Shown here: positions 17,764 to 26,689 of the stretch, piece by piece
Layout: every line of letters begins with the position of its first letter
Numbering within the stretch: position 1 is the first letter of the stretch
From: Flavicella sp965243265
GTDB lineage: Bacteria > Bacteroidota > Bacteroidia > Flavobacteriales > Flavobacteriaceae
Length of the DNA: 64,000 bases
Direction of reading: 5' to 3'
Assembly (NCBI GenBank): GCA_965243265.1
Contig: CBDEUL010000002.1
Coordinates: 248,001 to 312,000, forward strand
Position numbers and translations under genes: made by a program
Notes under the pieces: model-generated
What the model was told of the DNA's origin: nothing
Databases searched by the model: none
Seen by the model: only the letters and a program-made list of their open reading frames with translations

Positions 17764-19485
17764 TTATCCATTAGATTGTTGAATATAAGACGATAAATTT
17801 TTCTGACTTTCTCTATTTCCTGTTTCATAAAAAGTTAATGCTCCTTGATTGCTCATAAAACAGTTTTCAATACCAATTTTTTCTATAATTCCTGCTTTGG
17901 TCATAGCGTCTCTAACAGGGCCTTTTACATTGGTAAAGTAAATTTTTATTCCTTGGTTGGCATAAAAATCTATTCTTTCATTCCACATAGCGGCTCCTGT
18001 ACTATCTAAGCCATTAATACATTCTCCATCAATAATAATTAGTTTTAATGCTTCTCCTTTTTCTTTTGAAAGTGTATCCAAACGTTCTCTAAAGTAATCG
18101 GTATTAGCAAAATACAAATGTGAATCAAATCTAATAATCAATACTTCTTTATGAACCTCAACATCATCAAAACGATTTATATTTCTAAAAAACTGTGTAT
18201 TGGGTATTCTTCCTAAAATTGCTACATGAGGCTTTGAAGTCCTAAAAATCACCATTAGTAAAGACAATCCAACTCCAACCCCTATTCCTTCTTTTATCCC
18301 AAAAAATAAGGTTCCTATAAAAGTAACTAGAAGCATCCAAAAATCAATTTTATTGATTCGCCACAAACGCATTGCTTCTTTATAGTCTATCAATTTTAAA
18401 ACGGAAACAATGATTATTGCTGCCAATATTGTTTTTGGCAAATAGTAAAACACAGGGGTTAAAAATAACAATACCAACACCACAACTGCTACAGAAAAAA
18501 AAGCGGCTATTCCTGTTTTTGCTCCTACATCTTGATTTACTGCTGAACGAGAAAAACTTGCTGTTGCTGGATATGATTTAAAAAGCGATCCTAGTACATT
18601 TCCAAATCCAATAGCTATCAACTCTTGATTAGGATCAACCTGTGATACATCTTCATTTGTTTCTAATGATTTTCCTATAGACACCGTTTCTAAGAACCCA
18701 ATCATGGCAATGGTTAAAGCAATTGGTAAGATTTCTGATATTTGAGACATCTGAATAGATGGGACGCCAAACCCTGGTAATCCTGATGGAATTTCTTTTA
18801 TAATGGCTACATCTGTAAGTACGGTACTAAAAAATTTCATTACTAAAATTCCTAATACAACTACAATCAAAGGACTTGGAATATTTTTATTAATTTTTTT
18901 AAAGATGAATATTAATAAAATAGCTCCTGACCCAATAATAAGTGTTTGAAAACTAACATCATTTATTAACAAGTATAGATGTTTTATAATTTCATGTATT
19001 TGATTGCTTCTAGGAATTGGAATACCTAATAAATTTCGAAATTGATTTATTCCAATAATAATTGCTGCTGCTGAGGTGAAGCCACTAATAACTGGTTTTG
19101 ACAAAAAATTGACTATAAACCCTAATCGTAAAACTCCTAGTAATATTTGTATTACACCTACTGTTAATGCTAATAAAAGTGCAATAGCTACAATATTATC
19201 TGTTCCTGTAACCGCCAAAGCTGAAACTCCTGCTGCAACTAATAAAGAATCCATTGCTACTGGTCCTACAGCAACTCTTGGTGCTGTTCCTAACAAAGCA
19301 TACATTATTTGAGGAACCAATGCTGTATACAACCCGTAAATAGGCGGCAACCCTGCAATCATAGCATAGGCAATACCTTGAGGTATTAAAACTACTCCTA
19401 CAGTAATTCCTGCAACAGCATCCTTTTTTAAAAGTGCTGTATTATACCTAGAAATCCATTGAAGTATTGGAATGTATTTTTTCAA
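17764..19485 (-). CDS. SulP family inorganic anion transporter with STAS domain
   Basis: The 573-residue protein has the SLC26/SulP layout. About 12 hydrophobic helices lie in residues 15-420, with the family signatures GVVLIPQGIAYAMIAGLPPIYGLY near 30-55 (read in parts) and SYPATASFSRSAVN near 310. A C-terminal cytosolic STAS domain covers about 435-550 (IIDGECINGLDSTGAAMW). Such proteins import sulfate, bicarbonate or other anions. The start is TTG at 19485: an in-frame TAA lies four codons upstream and no ATG is available. The ruvB stop is 25 nt upstream, so the two are probably co-transcribed. Confidence 0.92.
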   Translation of the reverse strand: MKKYIPILQWISRYNTALLKKDAVAGITVGVVLIPQGIAYAMIAGLPPIYGLYTALVPQIMYALLGTAPRVAVGPVAMDSLLVAAGVSALAVTGTDNIVAIALLLALTVGVIQILLGVLRLGFIVNFLSKPVISGFTSAAAIIIGINQFRNLLGIPIPRSNQIHEIIKHLYLLINDVSFQTLIIGSGAILLIFIFKKINKNIPSPLIVVVLGILVMKFFSTVLTDVAIIKEIPSGLPGFGVPSIQMSQISEILPIALTIAMIGFLETVSIGKSLETNEDVSQVDPNQELIAIGFGNVLGSLFKSYPATASFSRSAVNQDVGAKTGIAAFFSVAVVVLVLLFLTPVFYYLPKTILAAIIIVSVLKLIDYKEAMRLWRINKIDFWMLLVTFIGTLFFGIKEGIGVGVGLSLLMVIFRTSKPHVAILGRIPNTQFFRNINRFDDVEVHKEVLIIRFDSHLYFANTDYFRERLDTLSKEKGEALKLIIIDGECINGLDSTGAAMWNERIDFYANQGIKIYFTNVKGPVRDAMTKAGIIEKIGIENCFMSNQGALTFYETGNRESQKNLSSYIQQSNG

Positions 19486-19510
19486 GATAATTTCTTTTTA
19501 ATCAAAAAAC

Positions 19511-20533
19511 TTAAAACAGTTCTCCGGGATTTCTTCCTTTTGTTTTTCCAAGGTGATTGTATGCCAATTCTGTAACTTCTCTTCCTCTTGGTGTACGCAT
19601 AATAAATCCTTGTTGTATTAAAAAAGGTTCATATACTTCTTCTATTGTTTCTGCATTTTCACTTACTGCTGTTGCCAAGGTTGTAATTCCTACAGGCCCT
19701 CCTTTGAATTTATCGATAATGGTCGTTAAAATTTTATTATCCATTTCATCCAATCCATGTGCATCTACATTCAAAGCTTCTAAACCAAACCTAGCTATTT
19801 CTATGGTAATAGATCCGTTTCCTTTTATTTCTGCAAAATCACGTACTCTTCTTAACAAGGCATTGGCAATACGTGGAGTTCCTCTACTACGTCCTGCTAT
19901 TTCAATAGCTGCCTCCATAGATATTGGTGTTCCTAATATTGCTGAACTACGTTGTACAATGGTTGTTAATAATTCTGTCTTATAATATTGTAAACGACTA
20001 CTTATTCCAAATCTTGCACGCATGGGTGCTGTTAACATTCCTGATCGTGTAGTAGCTCCAACCAACGTAAATGGTTCTAGGTTTAATTGAACCGTCCGGG
20101 CATTGGGTCCTGTTTCAATCATAATGTCAATTTTATAGTCTTCCATTGCTGAATACAGGTATTCTTCTACAATGGGACTTAATCGATGTATCTCATCTAT
20201 AAAGAGCACATCTCTTTCGTCTAAGCCAGTAAGCAACCCAGCCAAATCTCCTGGTTTATCTAACACGGGACCTGAAGTAACTTTGATACCTACATTTAAT
20301 TCATTTGCCAAAATATTTGCCAATGTTGTTTTTCCTAATCCTGGAGGACCATGAAACAAAGTATGGTCTAAGGCTTCTCCTCTTCTATTGGCTGCTTCAA
20401 CAAATATTTTTAAATTTTCTAAGGCTTGTTCTTGCCCTGTAAAGTCATCAAAACTAAGGGGGCGTAGTTTTTTTTCTACATCCATTTCCTCGTTTGAAAA
20501 ATGGGCATTTTCTGGGTTTAAATTTTCATTCAT
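19511..20533 (-). CDS. ruvB: Holliday junction branch migration helicase RuvB
   Basis: RuvB is the hexameric AAA+ motor that drives branch migration with RuvA. The 340-residue protein has the Walker A loop HGPPGLGKTTLA near 60-71, Walker B DVLFIDEIHRL near 110, sensor I VGATTRSGMLTAPMRARFG near 155-175 and the C-terminal winged-helix domain ending TPRGREVTELAYNHLG. The length is standard. The ATG at 20533 is used. It is followed closely by the SulP gene. Confidence 0.97.
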   Translation of the reverse strand: MNENLNPENAHFSNEEMDVEKKLRPLSFDDFTGQEQALENLKIFVEAANRRGEALDHTLFHGPPGLGKTTLANILANELNVGIKVTSGPVLDKPGDLAGLLTGLDERDVLFIDEIHRLSPIVEEYLYSAMEDYKIDIMIETGPNARTVQLNLEPFTLVGATTRSGMLTAPMRARFGISSRLQYYKTELLTTIVQRSSAILGTPISMEAAIEIAGRSRGTPRIANALLRRVRDFAEIKGNGSITIEIARFGLEALNVDAHGLDEMDNKILTTIIDKFKGGPVGITTLATAVSENAETIEEVYEPFLIQQGFIMRTPRGREVTELAYNHLGKTKGRNPGELF

Positions 20534-20604
20534 GAATTTGGGTACTTAGATACTACGAAGATAAGTAATTTTAAGGTCAACTTTTTTAGGATGAGACAAT
20601 CTCA

Positions 20605-20640
20605 TAAAAAAAGCCTAACAAAATATTTGTTAGGCTTTTT
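20605..20640 (-). terminator. Intrinsic terminator after leuB
   Basis: A 10-bp perfect stem (GCCTAACAAA at 20613-20622 with TTTGTTAGGC at 20626-20635) is followed on the minus strand by T residues. It lies just beyond the leuB stop and closes the leucine unit. Confidence 0.88.
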
Positions 20641-20661
20641 TAAAGTTTTCTAAAACAATTT

Positions 20662-21717
20662 TTAGATATTTTCTGCCAACCAGTCTCCTACTTCAGAAGT
20701 TCCATATGATTTTCCTCCTTCAGCTAAGTCTTCAGTAACATATCCTGCTGCTAAAGCTTTGTTTACAGCTTCTCTAATTGCTTTTCCTTCTTCTGCTAAT
20801 CCAAAGTTTTCAAACATCATTGCTGCAGATAATACTGTTGCCATTGGGTTTGCAATGTTTTTTCCTGCTGCTTGTGGATAAGAACCGTGGATAGGCTCAA
20901 ATAAAGCGATATCTGCTCCCATAGATGCTGATGGCATTAATCCCATAGATCCTGAAATTACAGATGCTTCATCTGTTAAAATATCTCCAAACAAGTTTTC
21001 TGTAATCAATACATCGTAAGAGTTTGGCCATTGTACCAAACGCATAGCTACTGCGTCTACAAATTCATAAGACACCTCTACTTCTGGGTAGTCAGCCTCT
21101 AATCCTTGTACAGTTTCTCTCCATAAACGAGATGTTTCTAATACATTTGCTTTGTCTACACAACATAATTTCTTAGAACGAGTCATCGCCAATTCAAATC
21201 CTTTACGTGCTAAACGAGTAACTTCTTCTTTTGTATATACACAGTTATCAAAAGCTGTATCTCCACCATCTCTTCTTCCTTTTTCTCCGAAATAGATACC
21301 TCCTGTTAATTCACGTAAGAACACTAAATCAGTTCCTTCAATACGCTCTTGTTTTAATGGAGACTTGTCTAATAATGATGGAAACGTAAATGTAGGACGT
21401 ACATTTGCAAACAATCCTAAATCTTTACGCATTTTTAACAATCCTTGTTCTGGACGAACTTTTGCAGATGGATCGTTATCAAACTTTGGGTGACCAATAG
21501 CTCCAAATAAAACAGCATCTGAAGATTTACAAATCTCATGTGTTTCAGCTGGATAAGGCTCTCCAACTGCATCAATAGCAGCTGCTCCTGTTAAAGCAGG
21601 TTTCCAAGTTAATTCATGTCCAAATTTTGCAGCAATAGCGTCAGATACTTTAACAGCTTGATCTATTACTTCTGGTCCAATTCCGTCACCAGCTAATAAT
21701 GCAATGTTTAATTTCAT
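20662..21717 (-). CDS. leuB: 3-isopropylmalate dehydrogenase
   Basis: LeuB oxidises and decarboxylates 3-isopropylmalate with NAD in leucine synthesis. The 351-residue protein opens with LLAGDGIGPEVIDQ. It has the LLKMRKDLGLFANVRP segment near 95-110, the metal-binding region NLFGDILTDEASVISGSMGL near 240, and the cofactor loop PIHGSYPQAAGKNIANP near 285. Length is typical. It is the last gene of leuC-leuD-leuA-leuB, 66 nt after leuA, followed by a strong terminator. Confidence 0.96.
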   Translation of the reverse strand: MKLNIALLAGDGIGPEVIDQAVKVSDAIAAKFGHELTWKPALTGAAAIDAVGEPYPAETHEICKSSDAVLFGAIGHPKFDNDPSAKVRPEQGLLKMRKDLGLFANVRPTFTFPSLLDKSPLKQERIEGTDLVFLRELTGGIYFGEKGRRDGGDTAFDNCVYTKEEVTRLARKGFELAMTRSKKLCCVDKANVLETSRLWRETVQGLEADYPEVEVSYEFVDAVAMRLVQWPNSYDVLITENLFGDILTDEASVISGSMGLMPSASMGADIALFEPIHGSYPQAAGKNIANPMATVLSAAMMFENFGLAEEGKAIREAVNKALAAGYVTEDLAEGGKSYGTSEVGDWLAENI

Positions 21718-21783
21718 CTTTTATTTTTAAGTATTGTGAATTCAGAACTCAAAAGATAACTCTTCGTGTTCTTCGTTCTTAAT

Positions 21784-23304
21784 TTATATAATATTCAACA
21801 TTTTTTGGGTTGCTTTGATTGCAGATACTGTTTGATCTGAATCTAAACCACGTGTTTTGTACTCTTTATCTCCTAACTTCCATGTGATCACTGTTTCACA
21901 CAAAGCATCTGAATTAGATCCTGGAGGTATACGTACTGCGTAATCTGTAAGCAGTGGCAAATTTAATCCTTTTTTATCATAAATTTTATGCAATGCTTTT
22001 ATAAAAGCATCGTATTGTCCATCTCCTGATGCAGATTCTTCAATTATTTTACCATCAAAAGAAACAGCTACTGTGGTAGAGGGTTTTAATCCTTTTGCAT
22101 GTGTTAAGACATACGATTCTACTTTTACTTTTTCTTCTATTGCTGTAGAGTTTAAAACATCTGAAATAATATATGGTAAATCATCTTTGGTTACCAATTC
22201 TTTCTTATCTCCTAGTTCTATTACTCTTGCTGTTACCAACTTCAATTCATCATCTGTCAATTGAATTCCTAAGTCTTGTAAATTCTTTTGAATATTGGCT
22301 TTTCCTGATGTTTTTCCTAAAGCATATTTACGTTTACGTCCAAAACGCTCTGGTAACAAATCATTGAAATACAGGTTTTTCTTGTTATCTCCGTCTGCAT
22401 GAATACCTGCTGTTTGTGTAAATACATTTTCTCCAACAATTGGCTTGCTTTCTGGTATTTTAAATCCTGTAAAGGCTTCTACCAGTTTACTTACCTTGTA
22501 CAATGACTTTTCATTGATATCAATTGCATAATTTTCTGACATAAAATCATTCATCACCGCAACTACACTTGCCAAGGGTGCATTACCTGCACGCTCTCCC
22601 ATACCATTTAAGGTTAAATGCAACCCATGTGCACCTCCTTTTACTGCTTCCATCACATTTGCTACACTTAAATCGTAGTCATTATGACAATGAAAATCGA
22701 AATGTAGAGTAGGGTACTTTTCTGTAATATCTTTTAAATATTCATACGATTCTTGAGGTGTTAAAACCCCTAAAGTATCTGGCAACATTACTCTTTTAAC
22801 AGCTTGTGTTTGTATAAAATCTAAATATTGGTATACGTATTCTTTAGAATTTCGCATTCCATTAGACCAATCTTCCAAATACACATTTGTTTCAATACCG
22901 TTTGCTTTTGCTTCTGCAACAGCTTCTGCTATTCCTTCAAAATGTTCTTCCGGTGTCTTACGTAATTGATATTTTAAATGGTTTAAAGATCCTTTGGTCA
23001 ATAAGTTTTGAACTTTGGCTCCTGCTTCTTTCATCCATTGAATAGAGGTTCCCTTATCTACAAAAGTTAGCACTTCAATATTTTCTATATACCCATTTTC
23101 TTCAGCCCAATTGGTTATATTTTTTACTGCATTAAACTCTCCTTCAGATACTCGTGCCGAAGCTATTTCTATACGATCTACCTTTAGCTCTTCTAACAAA
23201 AGTTGTGCTATTGTTAGTTTTTCATGTGCAGCAAAAGACACTCCTGAGGTTTGTTCTCCATCACGAAGTGTAGTATCCATTATTTCTATTTTCTTTCTAC
23301 TCAT
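21784..23304 (-). CDS. leuA: 2-isopropylmalate synthase (LeuA2/CimA-like)
   Basis: The 506-residue protein is a DRE-TIM metallolyase. The signature MDTTLRDGEQTSGVSF is at residues 9-24, the catalytic region has HFDFHCHNDYDLSVANV near 200-215 and LHLTLNGMGERAGNAP near 228-243, and an allosteric LeuA dimer domain lies in the last 120 residues. It condenses acetyl-CoA with an alpha-keto acid. Its place between leuD and leuB argues for isopropylmalate synthase. The overall build is close to citramalate synthases, however, so CimA activity cannot be excluded. A hairpin and a candidate promoter upstream suggest partly independent expression. Confidence 0.9.
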   Translation of the reverse strand: MSRKKIEIMDTTLRDGEQTSGVSFAAHEKLTIAQLLLEELKVDRIEIASARVSEGEFNAVKNITNWAEENGYIENIEVLTFVDKGTSIQWMKEAGAKVQNLLTKGSLNHLKYQLRKTPEEHFEGIAEAVAEAKANGIETNVYLEDWSNGMRNSKEYVYQYLDFIQTQAVKRVMLPDTLGVLTPQESYEYLKDITEKYPTLHFDFHCHNDYDLSVANVMEAVKGGAHGLHLTLNGMGERAGNAPLASVVAVMNDFMSENYAIDINEKSLYKVSKLVEAFTGFKIPESKPIVGENVFTQTAGIHADGDNKKNLYFNDLLPERFGRKRKYALGKTSGKANIQKNLQDLGIQLTDDELKLVTARVIELGDKKELVTKDDLPYIISDVLNSTAIEEKVKVESYVLTHAKGLKPSTTVAVSFDGKIIEESASGDGQYDAFIKALHKIYDKKGLNLPLLTDYAVRIPPGSNSDALCETVITWKLGDKEYKTRGLDSDQTVSAIKATQKMLNII

Positions 23305-23362
23305 TTTCTGGAAAGATTTTGGGTTGACCTTATTTTTAAGTAACCTCTTAAAAACAAGATGC

Positions 23363-23370
23363 CAAAGATA
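23363..23370 (-). promoter_or_regulatory. Candidate -7 box (TATCTTTG) for leuA
   Basis: An exact TAnnTTTG match on the minus strand, 58 nt upstream of the leuA ATG. It directly abuts the T-run of the terminator after leuD, so a terminator and a new promoter may be fused at this junction. Confidence 0.4.
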
Positions 23371-23401
23371 AAAAAAAGCGTCCTACTTTTCAGTAGAACG
23401 C
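23370..23401 (-). terminator. Intrinsic terminator between leuD and leuA
   Basis: On the minus strand GCGTTCTACT and AGTAGGACGC form a 10-bp stem (one G-T pair) around a GAAA tetraloop (23378-23401), followed by eight T residues. It interrupts the leu gene cluster. Confidence 0.82.
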
Positions 23402-23432
23402 CTTGTAAAATTATCGTAAGATTTATCTAAAA

Positions 23433-24032
23433 CTAGAAAGGACGTGTTTCTGCAAAAGCAGAAATTTCTCCTTCAATATTTTTTAAATAATCGATATCAT
23501 CAAACCCGTTTAACATATTCTCTTTCTTGTAACCATTGATTACAAAAGATTCTGATTCACCTGTTGCTCCTAAAGTAACCGTTTGTTTTGGTAAATCAAC
23601 TGTAATTTCTGCTTTTGGATCTGCTTCGATTGCTGCAAATAATTTATCTGCAAACTCAGCTGACACCTGTACTGGTAATACACCAACGTTTAAACAGTTG
23701 TTTTTAAAGATGTCGGCAAATTCAGAAGAAATTACACATCTTAGTCCAAAATCATATACAGACCATGCTGCATGTTCTCTAGAAGACCCTGAACCAAAGT
23801 TTCTTCCTCCTACTAAAATTTTAGATCCAGCATATTTTTCTTGATTCAAAGGAAAATCTGCTTTTGGTGTTCCGTCTTGATTAAATCTCCAGTCACGGAA
23901 AAAGTTAATATCAAAATCTTTACGCTCAGTTGCTTTTAAGAAACGAGCAGGAATGATTTGATCTGTATCTACATTCTCTGTTGGAAGTGGATACGCAGTA
24001 CTTGTTAATACTTCAAATTTATCGTAAGCCAT
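23433..24032 (-). CDS. leuD: 3-isopropylmalate dehydratase small subunit
   Basis: LeuD forms the swivel domain of isopropylmalate isomerase with LeuC. The 199-residue protein shows PLPTENVDTDQIIPARFLK near 17-35 and the substrate-loop motif GGRNFGSGSSREHAAW near 75-90. Length and sequence are typical of bacterial LeuD. It starts 13 nt after leuC, so the subunits are co-expressed, and it is followed by a strong hairpin terminator. Confidence 0.96.
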   Translation of the reverse strand: MAYDKFEVLTSTAYPLPTENVDTDQIIPARFLKATERKDFDINFFRDWRFNQDGTPKADFPLNQEKYAGSKILVGGRNFGSGSSREHAAWSVYDFGLRCVISSEFADIFKNNCLNVGVLPVQVSAEFADKLFAAIEADPKAEITVDLPKQTVTLGATGESESFVINGYKKENMLNGFDDIDYLKNIEGEISAFAETRPF

Positions 24033-24045
24033 TGTATTCTTATTT

Positions 24046-25446
24046 TTAAGCGTTAATTAATGTTCTTGGATCTGTTACCACTCCTTCTACAGCTGATGCT
24101 GCTGCAACTAATGGTGAAGCTAATAATGTTCTTGATCCTGGTCCTTGACGACCTTCAAAGTTTCTGTTAGAAGTTGATACTGATAATTTTCCTGCTGGAA
24201 TTTTATCATCATTCATCGCTAAACATGCTGAACAGCCTGGCTCTCTTAATACAAAACCTGCGTTTGTAATAATCTTATCTAACCCTTCTTCTTTTATTTG
24301 ATCTACTACTTTATGTGATCCTGGAACCAACCAAGCCGTAACGTGGTCTGCTTTTTTACGTCCTTCAACAATAGAACAGAAAGCTCTAAAATCTTCTATA
24401 CGTCCGTTTGTACAAGATCCTAAGAATACAAAATCAATCTTTTTACCGATCATTGAGTCTCCTTCGTTGAAATCCATATAACCTAAAGATTTCTTGTAAG
24501 TTTCAACTCCTCCTTCTACATTTTCTGCATTAGGAATGTCTTGTGTTACACCAATACCCATACCTGGATTTGTTCCATAAGTAATCATTGGCTCAATATC
24601 AGAAGCATTGTAGTTAAACTCTACATCAAACTCAGCTCCTTCGTCTGTTTTTAATGTTTCCCAATACTTCATTGCTTTATCCCAATCAGCTCCTTTTGGA
24701 GTTTGAGAACGACCAGCAATATAATCGAATGTTTTTTGATCTGGAGCAATCATACCTCCACGTGCTCCCATCTCAATAGATAAGTTACACACAGTCATAC
24801 GACCTTCCATTGTCATATCTTCAAAAACATCTCCTGCATATTCTACAAAATATCCTGTAGCTCCAGAAGTTGTTTGTTTAGCAATAATATATAAAGCAAC
24901 ATCTTTTGGAGTTACTCCTACACCTAATTTACCGTTTACGTTGATACGCATCTTTTTAGGCTTCGGTTGCATAATACATTGTGTAGACAATACCATTTCT
25001 ACTTCAGATGTACCAATACCAAAAGCAATAGCTCCAAAGGCACCGTGAGTAGATGTATGTGAATCTCCACAAACTATTGTTGCTCCAGGCAAAGTAATTC
25101 CGTTTTCAGGTCCTACAACGTGCACAATACCGTTATTAATGTCACCTAACCCCCAGTGAGAAATTCCATGCTTCTTAGCATTTCTTTCTAACGCATCTAA
25201 TTGATTTGCTGATAAAGCATCTTCTACTGGTAAATGCTGGTTAATTGTTGGTGTATTATGGTCTGCAGTTGCGAATGTACGCTCTGGATAAACCACACTA
25301 TTTCCTCTACTTTCTAATCCTAAGAATGCTACTGGACTTGTAACTTCATGGATAAAATGACGGTCAATAAAGAATACATCCGGTCCGTCTTGTACTTGAC
25401 GCACTACGTGAGAATCCCATACTTTGTCAAATAATGTCTTTGCCAT
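24046..25446 (-). CDS. leuC: 3-isopropylmalate dehydratase large subunit
   Basis: LeuC is the iron-sulfur subunit of isopropylmalate isomerase, converting 2- to 3-isopropylmalate. The 466-residue protein has the three cysteines expected to hold a 4Fe-4S cluster: one in FLGSCTNGRIEDF near 350 and two in EPGCSACLAMN near 410. VCGDSHTSTHGAFGAIAFGI lies near 125-145. It is the first gene of the leu cluster, with a promoter-like box upstream at 25485. Confidence 0.96.
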   Translation of the reverse strand: MAKTLFDKVWDSHVVRQVQDGPDVFFIDRHFIHEVTSPVAFLGLESRGNSVVYPERTFATADHNTPTINQHLPVEDALSANQLDALERNAKKHGISHWGLGDINNGIVHVVGPENGITLPGATIVCGDSHTSTHGAFGAIAFGIGTSEVEMVLSTQCIMQPKPKKMRINVNGKLGVGVTPKDVALYIIAKQTTSGATGYFVEYAGDVFEDMTMEGRMTVCNLSIEMGARGGMIAPDQKTFDYIAGRSQTPKGADWDKAMKYWETLKTDEGAEFDVEFNYNASDIEPMITYGTNPGMGIGVTQDIPNAENVEGGVETYKKSLGYMDFNEGDSMIGKKIDFVFLGSCTNGRIEDFRAFCSIVEGRKKADHVTAWLVPGSHKVVDQIKEEGLDKIITNAGFVLREPGCSACLAMNDDKIPAGKLSVSTSNRNFEGRQGPGSRTLLASPLVAAASAVEGVVTDPRTLINA

Positions 25447-25839
25447 TTCTATGATCTTTAATTATTTATAATCTAATCGGTCTACAAAAATACGATTCTA
25501 TCAAAGATATTCTCCTATTTTCATTCCCCCTTTTACTGTATCCATTCTTTCAAAAAAAATATACATTCCTCGTAATAACAATACTTTGAACTATTTTTAT
25601 TTACGACGGCTATACTCAAAAACAAATGAAAGAATATAACCAACTCTTTAATTTGTTTAGAAAAAACGGAGGGCAAATTTACAAATTTTGAAACGCCTAC
25701 CCTAAAAAACCCTCAATTTAGTTCCAATTTAAATACCTCTGAAAATTTAGCCATCCAAAATTATAATTCTTCAAAAATTATCTCCTTAAAAACCATTAAC
25801 TTTATCCTTTTAAAAGACAAAACGCACATCTTTTAACTT
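25447..25839. other. Divergent intergenic region between leuC and the plus-strand sulfatase unit
   Basis: This 393-nt AT-rich gap marks the border between core metabolism and the polysaccharide locus. It holds the leuC -7 box at 25485-25492 and a second minus-strand match (TATCTTTG) at 25502-25509. A 21-codon ORF at 25626-25691 has no supporting signal. I see no tRNA, repeat or integration scar, and no clear plus-strand TAnnTTTG box for the gene at 25840. Confidence 0.5.
25485..25492 (-). promoter_or_regulatory. Candidate -7 box (TATTTTTG) for leuC
   Basis: An exact minus-strand TAnnTTTG match, 38 nt upstream of the leuC ATG. Another match (TATCTTTG) lies at 25502-25509, so either could serve. 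No -33 TTG at ideal spacing. Confidence 0.42.
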
Positions 25840-26667
25840 ATGAGTTATTTTCACCTTTTTTTTCTTCTTTCTCTCTTTACCATAACGAACGATTGTTCCA
25901 TTTCTACGGATATTGTTTTCAAAGAAAATTTTACAATTGATTTAGGAGATCAAAATACCATTGATATGATATGGGTGCCCGCTGGGAAGTTTACAATGGG
26001 TAATTTAGAAAACAGTAACAATACTGAAAAACATCAGGATGAGCATGCTCATAAAGTAGAAATCACAGAAGGTTATTGGTTAAGCAAATATGAAATCACC
26101 CAAAAACAATGGATCTATTTCATGGGAAGTACTATTCTTGAACAACAGAAAAAGCAATATAAAAAGTGGAAAATAAGAGGAATTGGAGATACGATTCCTA
26201 TGTACTTTATTTCTTGGGAAGAATGTATTGATTTTTGCAAGAAATTAAATATTCAAGAAAAAAAACAGCTTCCTAAAAATTATCAATTCAGTTTACCTAC
26301 AGAAGCGCAATGGGAATTTGCTGCTAAAAACTTTTCAAATACTTCTGTTCCCCTAGATTCTATTGCTTGGTATAGAAGCAACAGCAATAAAACAATACAT
26401 CCTGTTGGTCAAAAAAAACCTAACAAACTAGGTATTCATGATTTAAGAGGCAATCTTTCTGAATGGTGCTATGATTGGTATGGTAAATACCCTTTAGATT
26501 CTGTTATAAACCCTACAGGTCCTAAAAACGGTGAACGCAAAGTAGTTCGAGGAGGTAGTTGGTTTGGTGTTGCCTATAATACCCAAGCTACTACACGTTT
26601 TAGCGATCCTCCTAAAAATGGGTATACTTCTATTGGACTTAGATTAGCCCTTCGAAAAATAAAATAA
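25840..26667 (+). CDS. Formylglycine-generating-enzyme-like (SUMF1 domain) protein lacking the catalytic cysteines
   Basis: The 275-residue protein has an N-terminal hydrophobic segment (about 1-18), so it is probably exported or membrane-anchored, then one SUMF1/C-type-lectin-like domain. Visible signatures are MIWVPAGKFTMGN near 46, YWLSKYEITQKQW near 83, LPTEAQWEFAAK near 150 and LRGNLSEWCYDWYGKYP near 205. True FGEs carry two cysteines in the block after RGGS; here it reads VVRGGSWFGVAYNTQATTRF with none. Classical FGE chemistry is therefore unlikely. It sits directly upstream of a Cys-type sulfatase on the same strand (22-nt gap). It may be a structural or binding paralogue, or another SUMF1-type enzyme. 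Confidence 0.85.
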   Translation: MSYFHLFFLLSLFTITNDCSISTDIVFKENFTIDLGDQNTIDMIWVPAGKFTMGNLENSNNTEKHQDEHAHKVEITEGYWLSKYEITQKQWIYFMGSTILEQQKKQYKKWKIRGIGDTIPMYFISWEECIDFCKKLNIQEKKQLPKNYQFSLPTEAQWEFAAKNFSNTSVPLDSIAWYRSNSNKTIHPVGQKKPNKLGIHDLRGNLSEWCYDWYGKYPLDSVINPTGPKNGERKVVRGGSWFGVAYNTQATTRFSDPPKNGYTSIGLRLALRKIK

Positions 26668-26689
26668 CACATCTATTTATACAATTTCT

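Noticed and set aside
25626..25691. A 21-codon plus-strand ORF (MKEYNQLFNLF...) in the gap before the FGE-like gene
   Set aside because: It is very short, has no recognisable promoter or homology cue, and ORFs of this length are expected by chance; a gene remnant cannot be excluded.
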